Below are positions 1-8,753 of a DNA stretch of 64,000 nucleotides, piece by piece. This DNA is from Renibacterium sp. (lineage in GTDB: Bacteria; Actinomycetota; Actinomycetes; Actinomycetales; Micrococcaceae). The position numbers and the translations under genes are program-made. Each line of letters begins with the position of its first letter. Position 1 is the stretch's first letter. Location: NCBI GenBank assembly GCA_017419405.1, contig JAFOLH010000008.1:186001-250000 (forward strand). The letters are read 5' to 3'. The notes under the pieces are model-generated. The model ran no database searches. It was not told where the DNA came from and worked only from the letters and a program-made list of their open reading frames with translations.

Positions 1-2
1 CG

Positions 3-368
3 GCAGGGATTTCCAGTGTGATCGGTGCCGCTTTCACCTCGGTGTCCTTCACCTCGGTGTTCAACCGGCGGATCGAGGGCCCGGTTCGCCGGTATGTCAC
101 GGTCGGCTTCATCCTGGCCGGACTGCTGGCCTACTTGCTGCTGGGCACCACCCCGGTGGCGCTGCTGCTCTTCGCCGGCGGGTTCAACGGACTGATCCTG
201 CCGGTCGGCTTCAGCGTGTTCATGTACATCGCCTGGTTCCGCAAAGACCTGCTGCACGGCTACCAGGTTCCGTACTGGCTGCTCATTTCCGGCACGGCGA
301 CCACGCTGCTCACCTGGTACATGGGAGCGATGGCCTTCGGCCGGATTTTCGAATTCCTCGGCAGCTAG
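3..368 (+). CDS. NRAMP-like divalent metal transporter, C-terminal fragment (5' end outside window)
   Basis: The open frame runs in from the left edge, so only about the last 120 residues are present. The fragment opens with a motif like SSVIGAAFTSVSF, typical of late transmembrane helices of NRAMP-like Mn2+/Fe2+ transporters (the YcsG-like branch). Three further hydrophobic helices follow (roughly window bases 100-165, 165-235 and 270-355). A short loop RKDLLHGYQ sits before the last helix, and the protein ends at a TAG codon. It is an inner-membrane protein that would import divalent metal with protons. The metal-binding residues lie upstream and cannot be checked. A GTG at 18 is unlikely to be the true start, because the frame stays open to the edge. 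The family call rests on the conserved C-terminal pattern only. Confidence 0.8.
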   Translation, partial: AGISSVIGAAFTSVSFTSVFNRRIEGPVRRYVTVGFILAGLLAYLLLGTTPVALLLFAGGFNGLILPVGFSVFMYIAWFRKDLLHGYQVPYWLLISGTATTLLTWYMGAMAFGRIFEFLGS

Positions 369-396
369 GCCCGGGCGGGGCTTCGTGGCGCCGGGA

Positions 397-1065
397 TCAG
401 TGGTGGTCGTGCAGCTCCGGTGCGGTGCGCAACCCGGTCAAACCGTGCCAAGCGAGGTTCACCACATGCGCGGCGACGGCTTCTTTGGACGGTTTGCGCA
501 CGTCGAGCCACCACTGACCGGTCATCGCCACCATGCCGACCAGCATTTGGGCGTACATTGCACCGTCGTCCGGAGAGAACCCCCGGCGGGCGAATTCGTC
601 GGTGAAGATGTGCTCCACCCGGGCCACGATCAGCGAGAACAAGGTGGAGAACGCGCCCTCCGCCTGGGCAGGCCCGTCGCGGATCAGGATCCGGAAACCG
701 TCGGTGCGGTCTTCGATGTAGCTCAACAGCGCCAGCGCTGCGCGCTCCACCAGGATGCGGGGCGCAGCTTCTTCGCTGAGCGATCCGGTGATGGTCTGCA
801 GCAGGATCTTGGATTCCTGCTCCACCACCTCGCGGTAGAGGCCTTCCTTGGAACCGAAGTGTTCGTAGATCACCGGTTTGGAGACTCCTGCGGCGACCGC
901 GATCTCTTCGATCGTGGTGCCGTCCAGTCCGCGAATCGCGAACAGCGAACGGCCGACGTCGGTGAGCTGGCTCCGGCGCTGGGCTCGGCTCATCCGGGAC
1001 CGGACGGCGATTTCGCCGATCTCTCCGGCCCCGTCGCTTTCGTCGACGTCCAGCGATAAACCCAT
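397..1065 (-). CDS. TetR/AcrR family transcriptional regulator
   Basis: A protein of up to 222 residues with a classic TetR N-terminal helix-turn-helix: the segment TTIEEIAVAAGVSKPVIYEH is the recognition unit, followed by FGSKEGLYREV. The C-terminal two thirds is the variable ligand-binding and dimerisation domain, and its ligand cannot be predicted. The ATG at 1065 has a weak ribosome-binding site. The MSRAQRR methionine 24 residues in could be the real start, since TetR proteins usually begin about 10-15 residues before the HTH. It is divergent from the tRNA-Gln/glmU block. A TetR gene next to glmU and mfd is also seen in mycobacteria (Rv1019), so the position may be an old syntenic one. 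It may regulate itself or the adjacent metal transporter; that is only inference. Confidence 0.88.
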   Translation of the reverse strand: MGLSLDVDESDGAGEIGEIAVRSRMSRAQRRSQLTDVGRSLFAIRGLDGTTIEEIAVAAGVSKPVIYEHFGSKEGLYREVVEQESKILLQTITGSLSEEAAPRILVERAALALLSYIEDRTDGFRILIRDGPAQAEGAFSTLFSLIVARVEHIFTDEFARRGFSPDDGAMYAQMLVGMVAMTGQWWLDVRKPSKEAVAAHVVNLAWHGLTGLRTAPELHDHH

Positions 1066-1238
1066 TTGCCTATCATGTCAAGATTCTTCCGATCGCCCAA
1101 CTCCGGCCGGCTCCGGCCGGCCGACGGCGATCCGCCCCGGTTTTCGATTCCGCCCCGGGAAAAACCGGCTTCCGGGAACCCGACTCGCGCCGGATGCCGC
1201 AGTCATGGCAAACTAGTTGTTCGTGCCTTCGTGCACAG

Positions 1239-1310
1239 TCCGCTCTGGTGTAATGGCAGCACCCCAGCCTTTGGAGCTGTGGAGTATAGGTTCGAATCCT
1301 ATGGGCGGAA
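1239..1310 (+). tRNA. tRNA-Gln (anticodon TTG)
   Basis: The 72-base sequence folds into a full cloverleaf. The acceptor stem TCCGCTC pairs with GGGCGGA. The D stem GTGT pairs with GCAC. The anticodon loop CTTTGGA gives anticodon TTG, and the T arm ATAGG-TTCGAAT-CCTAT is perfect. The discriminator base is A1310 and the CCA end is not encoded. The base pair at the top of the anticodon stem (27-43) is a C-T mismatch. The gene sits just upstream of glmU, as in other actinobacteria. Confidence 0.95.
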
Positions 1311-1416
1311 CGGCGACGTTTACGGGCGGGTATGCTTGCCCCGTTACCGATGGCCGCTCGGTGATCGCCACCGAGTGGGCCGGAACACGCAGCAAAGAAC
1401 AACAGGAGTGCCTAGG

Positions 1417-2925
1417 TTGAATTCCGTGCCGTCCGAATCATCTGCTGCTCTGACCGTGATCGTGCTCGCAGCCGGAGCCGGGACCCGAATGAAGTCCCGG
1501 ATCCCCAAAATTCTGCATGAAATCGGCGGTCTGCCAATGATCGGGCATGCGCTCGCCGCGGCCCGGGGGGTTTTGGACCGGCACCCGTCGGCCGGCCGGC
1601 TGGCCGCCGTCGTCCGGCACGAACGGGAGCTGGTCGCAGCGAAAATCGCGGAGCTCGATCCGGCTGCGGTGATCGTCGACCAGGACGAAATCCCGGGGAC
1701 CGGTCGCGCCGTGCAGGCCGCGCTCGAGGCGCTCGGCGAAATCACCGGAACCGTTCTGGTCACCTATGGCGATGTGCCTCTGCTCAGTGCGGAATCGCTG
1801 CAGGACCTGGTGTCCGTGCACGAACGGGACGGCAATGCGGTGACCGTGCTGACCACGGTTCTGGACGACGCCGGCAGCTATGGCCGGATCCTGCGCGATG
1901 CGGACGGCTCGGTGCTGGGCATCCGGGAATTCCGGGACGCATCCGCCGAAGAACGGCAGATCCGCGAAATCAATTCCGGAATCTACGCTTTCGACGCCGC
2001 GGCGTTGGCCAGCGCGCTGGACCAGGTCACGGCGGAGAACGCCCAGGGCGAGATGTATCTGACCGATGTGCTCGGCCTGACCCGCCAGACGGGTGGCCGG
2101 GTGGCCGCAGTGGTCACCGATGACCGGTGGGCAGTGGAAGGCGCGAACGACCGGGTCCAGCTTGCCGCGCTCGGCGCCGAGCTCAACCGGCGGATCCTGG
2201 AAGGCTGGATGCGGGCCGGGGTCAGCATCGTGGACCCTTCGAGCACCTGGATCGATGTCCAAGTCCGGTTGGCCGAAGACGTCACCTTGCTGCCGGGCAG
2301 CCAGCTGCACGGCAGTACCACCGTGGAGCGCGACGCCGTCGTCGGTCCGGATTGCACGCTCACCGACGTGCAGATCGGCGAGGCCGCGAAAGTCGTCCGC
2401 ACGCACGGTTCCGGCGCGATCATTTCGGCGCGGGCGTCGGTAGGCCCGTTCAGCTATCTCCGCCCAGGCACGGTGTTGGGCGAAGACGGCAAGATCGGCG
2501 CCTTCTACGAGACCAAAAACGTCCGGATCGGCGCCCGTTCCAAACTCTCCCATCTGGGCTACGCCGGGGATGCCGAGATCGGGACCGACACCAACATCGG
2601 CTGCGGCAACATCACGGCCAACTACGACGGCGAAAAGAAGCACCGCACGATCATCGGCTCCGGTGTCCGGACCGGATCCAATACGGTTTTCGTGGCGCCC
2701 GTGGAAGTCGGCGACGGAGCGTATTCCGGAGCCGGGGCAGTGATCCGGAAATTCGTGCCGCCGGGAGCCCTGGCGTTGACCATCGCCGCCCAACGGAATG
2801 CCGAAGGCTGGGTCCTGGGCCATCGCCCGGGCTCGGTTTCCGCCGGCTTGGCGCAATCCGCGCTTGACCAAGACCTCAACGAACAGTCGATCGAAGCCCG
2901 AGCAGAAGAAGGCAAACAGTCATGA
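1417..2925 (+). CDS. glmU: Bifunctional UDP-N-acetylglucosamine pyrophosphorylase / glucosamine-1-phosphate N-acetyltransferase
   Basis: GlmU makes UDP-GlcNAc for peptidoglycan in two cytosolic steps: acetylation of glucosamine-1-phosphate, then uridylylation. The 502-residue protein has the uridyltransferase signature LAAGAGTRMKS at residues 17-27, GTGRAVQAAL, and TYGDVPLL with the metal-binding Asp. The C-terminal half is a left-handed beta-helix with hexapeptide repeats and carries SHLGYAGDAEIG; its His (about residue 379) matches the catalytic His of the acetyltransferase. The frame is open far upstream through the tRNA. The TTG at 1417 is chosen because AGGAG (1404-1408) lies 8 bases before it and the conserved N-terminus starts about 12 residues later. 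The stop overlaps the next start by 4 bases (ATGA), so glmU and prs are translationally coupled. Confidence 0.96.
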   Translation: MNSVPSESSAALTVIVLAAGAGTRMKSRIPKILHEIGGLPMIGHALAAARGVLDRHPSAGRLAAVVRHERELVAAKIAELDPAAVIVDQDEIPGTGRAVQAALEALGEITGTVLVTYGDVPLLSAESLQDLVSVHERDGNAVTVLTTVLDDAGSYGRILRDADGSVLGIREFRDASAEERQIREINSGIYAFDAAALASALDQVTAENAQGEMYLTDVLGLTRQTGGRVAAVVTDDRWAVEGANDRVQLAALGAELNRRILEGWMRAGVSIVDPSSTWIDVQVRLAEDVTLLPGSQLHGSTTVERDAVVGPDCTLTDVQIGEAAKVVRTHGSGAIISARASVGPFSYLRPGTVLGEDGKIGAFYETKNVRIGARSKLSHLGYAGDAEIGTDTNIGCGNITANYDGEKKHRTIIGSGVRTGSNTVFVAPVEVGDGAYSGAGAVIRKFVPPGALALTIAAQRNAEGWVLGHRPGSVSAGLAQSALDQDLNEQSIEARAEEGKQS

Positions 2926-3902
2926 GCGCAATAACCTCGCACGGTGAGAAGAAGTTGTTGCTGGCCTCCGGGCGGGCGCACCCGGAGCTGGCACAGGAGA
3001 TCGCCGCGGAGTTGGACACCGAGCTCCTGCCGATCGACGCCTATGACTTCGCCAATGGCGAGATCTACGTCCGTTCGGCGCAAAGCGTGCGCGGCACCGA
3101 CGTTTTCGTCTTGCAGGCGCACCCGGCACCGCTGAACAACTGGCTGATGGAACAGCTGATCCTGGTCGACTCACTCAAGCGCGCTTCGGCCAAACGGATT
3201 ACCGTGGTGTCCCCGTTCTACCCCTATGCCCGGCAGGACAAGAAGGGCCGTGGCCGGGAACCGATTTCGGCCCGTCTGGTGGCCGACTTGTACAAGACCG
3301 CCGGTGCCGACCGCTTGATGAGCGTGGACTTGCACACCGCGCAGATCCAGGGCTTCTTCGACGGCCCGGTGGACCACTTGATGGCGATTCCGCTGCTGGC
3401 CGACTACATCCGGACCAAGGTCAATGTGGATGAGATCACCGTGGTTTCCCCGGACACCGGACGGGTCCGGGTCGCGGAGCAGTGGGCGGACCGCCTGGGC
3501 GGAGCGCCCTTGGCCTTCGTGCACAAGAGCCGGGATCTGACCGTGCCCAACCAGGCCGTGTCAAAGCAGGTGGTCGGTCAGATCGAAGGCCGTACCTGTG
3601 TCCTGATCGACGACATGATCGACACCGGCGGGACCATCGCCGGCGCGGTCCAGGTGCTCAAGGACGCCGGCGCGCGCGATGTGATCATCGCCGCGACGCA
3701 CGCGGTGTTCTCCGATCCGGCGGCCGAGCGGTTGGCCAATTGCGGGGCCAACGAAGTCGTGGTCACCAATACTTTGCCGATCCCGGAATCGAAGCGGTTC
3801 GAAACCTTGACCGTGCTCTCGATCGCCCCGTTGATCGCCCGGGCGATCCGCGAAGTGTTCGAAGACGGTTCGGTGACTTCGCTGTTCGACGGCCAAGCCT
3901 GA
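2922..3902 (+). CDS. prs: Ribose-phosphate pyrophosphokinase
   Basis: PRPP synthetase transfers pyrophosphate from ATP to ribose-5-phosphate, feeding purine, pyrimidine, NAD, His and Trp synthesis. The 326-residue length fits class I enzymes. Visible motifs are FANGEIYVR, the ATP-binding segment YPYARQDKKGRGREP, DLHTAQIQGFF, and the PRPP-binding loop VLIDDMIDTGGTIAGA. The ATG overlaps the glmU stop (ATGA), and the AGAAGAAGG just upstream inside glmU can serve as ribosome-binding site. The glmU-prs-rplY-pth order is conserved in actinobacteria. A 226-base gap follows before rplY. Confidence 0.97.
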   Translation: MSAITSHGEKKLLLASGRAHPELAQEIAAELDTELLPIDAYDFANGEIYVRSAQSVRGTDVFVLQAHPAPLNNWLMEQLILVDSLKRASAKRITVVSPFYPYARQDKKGRGREPISARLVADLYKTAGADRLMSVDLHTAQIQGFFDGPVDHLMAIPLLADYIRTKVNVDEITVVSPDTGRVRVAEQWADRLGGAPLAFVHKSRDLTVPNQAVSKQVVGQIEGRTCVLIDDMIDTGGTIAGAVQVLKDAGARDVIIAATHAVFSDPAAERLANCGANEVVVTNTLPIPESKRFETLTVLSIAPLIARAIREVFEDGSVTSLFDGQA

Positions 3903-4002
3903 CCGAACCGCCGCATCGGACGGGCCTGGTCACAGGTGCTGCGGAGGCGGCGGTCGGTTTGCGCCTGCCCGGGCTGGTAGACTTGGTCAGTACCTTGGCG
4001 AG

Positions 4003-4021
4003 GGAAGAGTGCAGCTCTTCC
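4003..4021 (+). promoter_or_regulatory. Hairpin in the leader upstream of rplY
   Basis: A perfect 7-bp stem, GGAAGAG/CTCTTCC, closes a 5-base loop (TGCAG). It sits about 110 bases before the rplY start in the 226-base prs-rplY gap. A -10-like TAGACT lies at 3978-3983 just upstream. It could be an RNA structure in the rplY leader or an attenuator. There is no T-tract after it, so a simple intrinsic terminator is less likely. Confidence 0.35.
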
Positions 4022-4128
4022 GTGATCGACATGGTCTGAAATCCTCTGGTGGTGCCGTTGAACCGGTCCGGCCGTGGAGAAAAGGCCCCAGTCGTCCTTG
4101 CATCCCACACCAGAAGGAGCCACTCATC

Positions 4129-4743
4129 ATGAGCGAAACCAAACTCGCAGCCCAGCTGCGCACCGAATTCGGCAAAGGCGCGGCGCGCCGCGCCCGCCGG
4201 GCCAACCAGATCCCCGCGGTGATCTACGGCCACGGCGCAGAGCCGATCCACATCGCCCTGCCGGAGCGCGAAACCGTTCGCGCAGCCCGCGGCGCCAACG
4301 CCCTGCTGACCCTGGACATCAACGGCGAGGAGCACTTGGCCCTGGTCAAGGACATCCAGCGCGATCCGGTACTGCAGATCATCGAGCACATCGACCTGTT
4401 GACGGTTCGCCGCGGCGAAAAAGTCACCGTGGACATCCCGGTCGTGCTGACCGGTGAAGTCGCTCCGGGCGCCGTCGTCAACCAGGACGCCAATACGATC
4501 AACGTCGAAGCCGAGGCGACCCACTTGCCGTCCAGCCTCGAGGTCAGCATCGAAGGCCGCACCCCGGGCCAGCACGTCTTCGCTTCCGACATCGTGCTGC
4601 CGGCCGGCGTCACGCTGCTCGCCGATGCCGAGACCCTGATCGCGAACATCTCCGAGCCGGAAGAGCAGGATCTGGGCGAAGAGGCTGAGGTCGCACCGGT
4701 TTCGGTCGGTTCGAGCGATTCCGCCGCAGAAGCCGCCGAGTAG
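4129..4743 (+). CDS. rplY: 50S ribosomal protein L25/general stress protein Ctc
   Basis: L25 binds 5S rRNA in the large ribosomal subunit. This 204-residue form is the long Ctc/TL5 type. The N-terminal L25 barrel (about residues 5-93) includes [20 protein letters not shown]. It is followed by the beta-domain (about 100-185) and an acidic Glu/Ala/Ser-rich tail. The ATG at 4129 is chosen because AGAAGGAG lies 10 bases upstream and MSETKLAA is the usual start; the frame is open 120 bases further upstream without a better signal. It is 11 bases ahead of pth, with which it is probably co-transcribed. Confidence 0.95.
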   Translation: MSETKLAAQLRTEFGKGAARRARRANQIPAVIYGHGAEPIHIALPERETVRAARGANALLTLDINGEEHLALVKDIQRDPVLQIIEHIDLLTVRRGEKVTVDIPVVLTGEVAPGAVVNQDANTINVEAEATHLPSSLEVSIEGRTPGQHVFASDIVLPAGVTLLADAETLIANISEPEEQDLGEEAEVAPVSVGSSDSAAEAAE

Positions 4744-4754
4744 TCTTCGGCACC

Positions 4755-5339
4755 ATGGGCAACACCTGGCTGGTAGTCGGGCTCGGCAATCCCGGGCCCG
4801 ACTACAGTCATACCCGGCACAATGTCGGGTTCATGGTCGTCGAAGAATTGGCCGCCCGGATCGGCGCGAGCTTCAAAAGCCACAAGTCCCGGGCGCACAT
4901 CGCCGAGGGCCGGCTCGGACTGGGCGGGCCGAAGCTGGTGCTCGCCAAACCGCAAACCTTCATGAACCTCAGCGGCGGGCCGACCTCGGCCTTGGCGAAA
5001 TTCTATGACCTGGCCGCGGACCACGTGATTGCGGTGCAGGACGAAATCGATATCCCGTTCAACACCCTCAAGCTGAAAATCGGCGGCGGCGAAGGCGGGC
5101 ACAACGGCCTGCGGGATATCAGCAAGGCCCTGGGCAGCAAAGACTATTACCGGGTGCGCGTCGGCGTCGGCCGCCCGCCGGGTGGGCACGGCGACGCGGC
5201 AAGCCACGTGCTCAAAGGTTTCTCTGCCGCGGAAAAGAAAGAACTCCCGTTCCTGATCCAGGACGCGGCAGACGCCGTCGAACTGCTGGTCGGGCAAGGC
5301 CTGCTTGCCGCGCAGCAGAAATTCCACCCGGCGAAATAG
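4755..5339 (+). CDS. pth: Peptidyl-tRNA hydrolase
   Basis: Pth cleaves the ester bond of peptidyl-tRNA released from stalled ribosomes. The 194-residue protein begins with [18 protein letters not shown], containing the conserved Asn12 and catalytic His22. It also has [10 protein letters not shown], the QDEIDIPF segment with the catalytic Asp region, and [13 protein letters not shown]. The length is typical. It starts 11 bases after rplY with no obvious Shine-Dalgarno sequence, so translation may depend on coupling to rplY. It is convergent with the UDP-glucose dehydrogenase gene, whose stop lies 22 bases away. Confidence 0.96.
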   Translation: MGNTWLVVGLGNPGPDYSHTRHNVGFMVVEELAARIGASFKSHKSRAHIAEGRLGLGGPKLVLAKPQTFMNLSGGPTSALAKFYDLAADHVIAVQDEIDIPFNTLKLKIGGGEGGHNGLRDISKALGSKDYYRVRVGVGRPPGGHGDAASHVLKGFSAAEKKELPFLIQDAADAVELLVGQGLLAAQQKFHPAK

Positions 5340-5361
5340 CCGGTTGCGCCAAGCCCCGGGT

Positions 5362-6696
5362 TCAGGGGCGCCCGACGCCCCGATAGGTCCAGCCCGCTGC
5401 CCGCCATACCCGGGGATCGAGGACGTTGCGACCGTCGACGATGGATTTCGCGCTCACTTTTTCGGCCAGCGCGAGCGGGTCCAGATTCCGATAGGCAGGC
5501 CACTCGGTGAGCAGCACGACGACGTGCGCCCGCTCCAGCGCCGCGTCCAGATCGGATTCGAAGGCCAGCGTCGGGAAACGGCCGGCAGCGTTCTTGAGCG
5601 CTTCCGGATCGGTGACGGTCACCGTGGCGCCTTGCAACTGCAATTGCGCCGCGACGTTGAGCGCCGGGGAATCCCGGACATCGTCGCTGTCCGGTTTGAA
5701 GGCGGCGCCCAGCACCGTGATCCGTTTGCCGATCAATGACCCGGCAGACTGCGGATCGAGTTCCGTGCAGGCCGAGCGAACCAGTTCCACGAGCTTGGTG
5801 CGCTGCCGCATGTTGATCGAATCGACCTCCTTGAGGAAGGTCAGAGCCTGGTCCGCCCCCAGCTCGCCGGCCCGGGCCATGAAGGCGCGGATGTCTTTGG
5901 GCAGGCAACCGCCGCCGAAGCCCAAGCCGGCATTGAGGAACTTCCGGCCGATCCGTTCGTCCATGCCGATCGCATCGGCGAGCACCGTGACATCGGCTCC
6001 GGCAGCTTCGCAGACCTCGGCCATCGCGTTGATGAAGGAAATTTTGGTGGCCAGAAAGGAATTGGCGGCCGCCTTGACCAGTTCCGCGGTGGCGTAGTTC
6101 ATCACCAGGCGCGGGGTTCCGCCGGAAATCGGAGCGTGGTAGACCTGGTCCAGCAATGCGGTGGCCAACTCTCCGGGCGCGCCGTCCGGGACCCCGTAGA
6201 CCAGCCGATCAGGTGAAATCGTGTCTTGCACCGCGTGCCCTTCGCGCAGGAATTCCGGATTCCAGGCAAGCACCGCTTCTGGAGCGGTGACCGCGAGTTC
6301 GGCGGCGATCCGGCCGGCGGTGCCCACCGGGACGGTGGATTTGCAGACCGCGATGTCGCCGGGGGCCAGGAACTCGGCGAGTCCGGCGAAGGCTGCGTCG
6401 ACGTAGCTCAGATCGGCCGCGTAATCGCCTTTGCGCTGCGGGGTGCCGACGCAGACGAAGTGCACGGCACTGCCGGCGGCATCGGCCATATCGGTGCTGA
6501 AGCGCAGCGTGCCTCCGGCGATCGCTTCGCCCAGCAGCTCGGGCAGGCCCGGTTCGAAGAACGGGGCAATCCCGGCGGAGAGTTCCTCGATCTTGCGGGC
6601 GTCGACGTCGATGCCGATGACCTCATGCCCCATCTTCGCCAGACAGCTCGCATGGACCGCACCAAGATAACCGCACCCGATCACCGATATCCGCAC
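5362..6696 (-). CDS. UDP-glucose 6-dehydrogenase
   Basis: This NAD-dependent enzyme oxidises UDP-glucose to UDP-glucuronate, a precursor for capsule, teichuronic or other surface polysaccharides. The 444 residues contain the Rossmann motif VIGCGYLG at the N-terminus and STVPVGT. The central domain has NPEFLREGHAV and GLGFGGGCLPKD, whose Cys264 is the catalytic thiol. The C-terminal UDP-binding domain includes AFKPDSDDVRDSP. GDP-mannose dehydrogenase is the main alternative within the family, but motif spacing fits UDP-glucose dehydrogenase better. No polysaccharide cluster surrounds it. It is divergent from sufS. Confidence 0.92.
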   Translation of the reverse strand: MRISVIGCGYLGAVHASCLAKMGHEVIGIDVDARKIEELSAGIAPFFEPGLPELLGEAIAGGTLRFSTDMADAAGSAVHFVCVGTPQRKGDYAADLSYVDAAFAGLAEFLAPGDIAVCKSTVPVGTAGRIAAELAVTAPEAVLAWNPEFLREGHAVQDTISPDRLVYGVPDGAPGELATALLDQVYHAPISGGTPRLVMNYATAELVKAAANSFLATKISFINAMAEVCEAAGADVTVLADAIGMDERIGRKFLNAGLGFGGGCLPKDIRAFMARAGELGADQALTFLKEVDSINMRQRTKLVELVRSACTELDPQSAGSLIGKRITVLGAAFKPDSDDVRDSPALNVAAQLQLQGATVTVTDPEALKNAAGRFPTLAFESDLDAALERAHVVVLLTEWPAYRNLDPLALAEKVSAKSIVDGRNVLDPRVWRAAGWTYRGVGRP

Positions 6697-6884
6697 TTAA
6701 AAATCCCCCTGAATGCTTCGAATTCGACTGCGCGCGGCTTACACCCAGCCAGCATCAAGTATAGGTGCAACCGGGTCGAGGGACGTGGCGAGGCCTTTCT
6801 CACAAACCAATGTCAGGTGAACCGTGGGAGAATTATCGGGTTCGTCTTCCGGCCCACCGACCAAGGGCCTCAGCAAGGAGCATC
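6697..6884. promoter_or_regulatory. Divergent intergenic region between UDP-glucose dehydrogenase and sufS
   Basis: This 188-base spacer must hold both divergent promoters. On the minus strand TATACT (6758-6763) is a good -10 candidate for the dehydrogenase. On the plus strand TATAGG (6760-6765) with CTTACA (6738-6743, spacing 16) is a possible sufS promoter, which would leave a leader of about 110 bases. The two candidates overlap, so only one may be used at a time. Neither has a strong -35. Confidence 0.3.
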
Positions 6885-8192
6885 GTGACTGAATCACCGT
6901 CGTCCGAGATTTCGTTGACTGCGAAAGAAGTGCTGCATATCCGCAACGACTTCCCGATTCTGGACCAAGCCGTCAACGGCCACCCTTTGGCCTATTTGGA
7001 CTCGGGGGCGACGTCGCAGAAGCCGCTCAGCGTGCTCGAATCAGAACAGGAATTCTACGAGCAACGCAATGCCGCGGTGCATCGCGGGGCGCATTGGTTG
7101 GCGGTGGAGGCAACCGACGCGTTCGAAGCAGCCCGGGGCCAGCTGGCCGCATTCATCGGCGCCGGCGAGGCCGAAGTGGTCTGGACCTCCAACGCGACCG
7201 AGGCCTTGAACCTGCTGGCCTATTCGTTCTCGAACGCCAGCGTCGGCACGGTCGCCCCGGAAGCGCAGGCTTTCGCGCTCCGGCCCGGCGACGAGTTGCT
7301 GGTGACCGAGATGGAGCACCATGCGAATTTGATCCCCTGGCAGGAACTGGCGCGGCGTACCGGTGCGGTGCTCAAATACGTGCCGATCACCGATGCCGGG
7401 GCATTGGACATGGATCGCGCAGCGGCCTTACTCAACGACCGGACCAAAGTCTTCGCGTTCAGCCATGCCTCGAATGTGCTCGGCACCGTTAACCCGGTGG
7501 CGCAGTTGGTCGCGTTGGCCCGCCGGGTAGGCGCGCTGACCGTGCTGGACGCCTGCCAATCGGTGCCGCACCTGCCGGTGGACGTCAAGGCCTTGGGCGT
7601 GGACTTCGCGGTGTTCTCCGGCCACAAAATGCTCGCGCCGACTGGAATCGGCGTGCTTTACGGCCGTTCCGAACTGCTCGATGCGATGCCGCCGTTCCTG
7701 ACCGGCGGTTCCATGATCACCTCGGTGTCCATGGAACAGGCCGGCTACTTGCCGGCCCCGCAACGTTTCGAAGCCGGAACGCAACGAATTTCGCAGGCGA
7801 TCGCGCTGGCGGTGGCGGCGAATTACCTTTCCGAAACCGGAATGGCGAAGATCGCCGGTTGGGAGGCCAAACTCGGCCAGCAGCTGGTGCGCGGGTTGAG
7901 CGGGCTGCCCGGCATCCGGGTGCTCGGGCCGGAGGCGGGGGTCGAGCGCTTGGGCCTGGCAGCCTTCGACGTCGCCGGCGTGCACGCGCACGACGTCGGC
8001 CAATTCCTGGACGATCGCGGGATCGCGGTCCGGGTGGGCCACCATTGTGCGCAGCCGCTGCACCGGCGGCTGGGGCTGACCGCGAGCACCCGGGCCAGCA
8101 CTTACCTCTACAACACCGAAGCCGAGGTCGACCGTTTCCTGCAAGCGGTTTCCGAAGTGCGCGGATACTTCGGCGTTTCCGGGGTCCGCTGA
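6885..8192 (+). CDS. sufS: SufS-type cysteine desulfurase
   Basis: SufS removes sulfur from cysteine with pyridoxal phosphate and passes it to SufU for Fe-S cluster building. The 435-residue protein has the group II layout. The PLP lysine is in FSGHKMLAP (Lys248), EMEHHANLIPW is in the substrate domain, and the catalytic persulfide cysteine is in VGHHCAQP (Cys388). The GTG at 6885 follows AAGGAG by only 4 bases, a tight spacing, but no better start fits the conserved N-terminus DFPILDQ. The frame is open upstream to 6765. The stop overlaps the sufU start by one base (TGATG). The other suf genes are not in this window. Confidence 0.93.
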   Translation: MTESPSSEISLTAKEVLHIRNDFPILDQAVNGHPLAYLDSGATSQKPLSVLESEQEFYEQRNAAVHRGAHWLAVEATDAFEAARGQLAAFIGAGEAEVVWTSNATEALNLLAYSFSNASVGTVAPEAQAFALRPGDELLVTEMEHHANLIPWQELARRTGAVLKYVPITDAGALDMDRAAALLNDRTKVFAFSHASNVLGTVNPVAQLVALARRVGALTVLDACQSVPHLPVDVKALGVDFAVFSGHKMLAPTGIGVLYGRSELLDAMPPFLTGGSMITSVSMEQAGYLPAPQRFEAGTQRISQAIALAVAANYLSETGMAKIAGWEAKLGQQLVRGLSGLPGIRVLGPEAGVERLGLAAFDVAGVHAHDVGQFLDDRGIAVRVGHHCAQPLHRRLGLTASTRASTYLYNTEAEVDRFLQAVSEVRGYFGVSGVR

Positions 8193-8644
8193 TGAGCGCG
8201 CTGGATTCGCTGTACCAAGACATCATCCTGGAGCACGCCAAGGCCCGGCACGGTTCCGGGCTGGCCGCGCACCCGGCGCCGGAGGGCGCGCACAGTGCCG
8301 AATCGCACCAGCTCAACCCGGTCTGCGGCGACGAGATCACGGTGCGGGTGGACCTGGCGGCAGAGCGCATCATCGGGGTGCACTGGGACGGTGCCGGCTG
8401 TGCGATTTCGATGGCTTCCGCGTCGGTGCTGAGCGGTCTGCTCACCGGGATGGATCGGGCTGCGGCCCAAGAGCTGATCGGCCAGTTCCGCGAGATGCTG
8501 CGCTCCCGGGGGCAGATCGAAGCGGACGAAGAGATTTTCGGCGATGCGGCGGCATTCTCCGGAGTTTCCCGGTATGCCGCCCGGGTGAAATGCGCGATGC
8601 TGGGCTGGGTCGCCGCGGAGGACGCTTTGACCAAAGCATTGTAG
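8192..8644 (+). CDS. sufU: Fe-S cluster assembly sulfur-relay protein SufU
   Basis: SufU is a zinc-bound sulfur acceptor that activates SufS. The 150 residues show the expected metal and sulfur ligands: Cys45 and Asp47 in NPVCGDEIT, Cys70 in GAGCAISMASAS, and Cys134 in VKCAMLGW. The DLYQDIILEHAK-like N-terminus is typical, here LYQDIILEHAK. The ATG shares one base with the sufS stop, so the pair is translationally coupled. The frame is open upstream inside sufS, but the overlap start matches the family N-terminus exactly. Confidence 0.93.
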   Translation: MSALDSLYQDIILEHAKARHGSGLAAHPAPEGAHSAESHQLNPVCGDEITVRVDLAAERIIGVHWDGAGCAISMASASVLSGLLTGMDRAAAQELIGQFREMLRSRGQIEADEEIFGDAAAFSGVSRYAARVKCAMLGWVAAEDALTKAL

Positions 8645-8648
8645 TCAC

Positions 8649-8669
8649 CCGGCTAGCCGAAGTAGCCGG
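8649..8669 (+). terminator. Hairpin after sufU, possible terminator
   Basis: A 7-bp perfect stem, CCGGCTA/TAGCCGG, with a 7-base loop starts 4 bases after the sufU stop codon. There is no T-tract behind it, which is common in high-GC actinobacteria, so terminator function is only probable. Confidence 0.45.
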
Positions 8670-8715
8670 TCGTAGGATGGTGCGAAAACACTAAGCAGGC
8701 GTATCTTCTAAGTGA

Positions 8716-8738
8716 TGCTTTCGGGGGGAAGCAGATAC
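8716..8738 (+). promoter_or_regulatory. GGGG-loop hairpin followed by GATAC, upstream of the SipW-type operon
   Basis: A 7-bp stem (TGCTTTC/GGAAGCA with one T-G pair) closes a GGGG loop and is followed directly by GATAC. The same architecture occurs at 31923-31945 upstream of an MFS transporter with a different but compensating stem sequence. It ends 15 bases before the ATG of the first operon gene. Its role is unknown; an RNA leader structure or a protein-binding site is possible. Confidence 0.4.
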
Positions 8739-8753
8739 AGTGAGGATCCGAAA

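Noticed and set aside
1066-1416. Upstream extension of glmU through the tRNA gene
   Set aside because: The tRNA-Gln lies in this stretch, and a good ribosome-binding site with TTG is found at 1404-1419.
8712-8753. GTG/ATG starts that would place the GGGG-loop hairpin inside the first SipW-type substrate gene
   Set aside because: The signal peptide begins at MNKIAKAG with GAGGA at the right distance; the extension adds polar residues before it.
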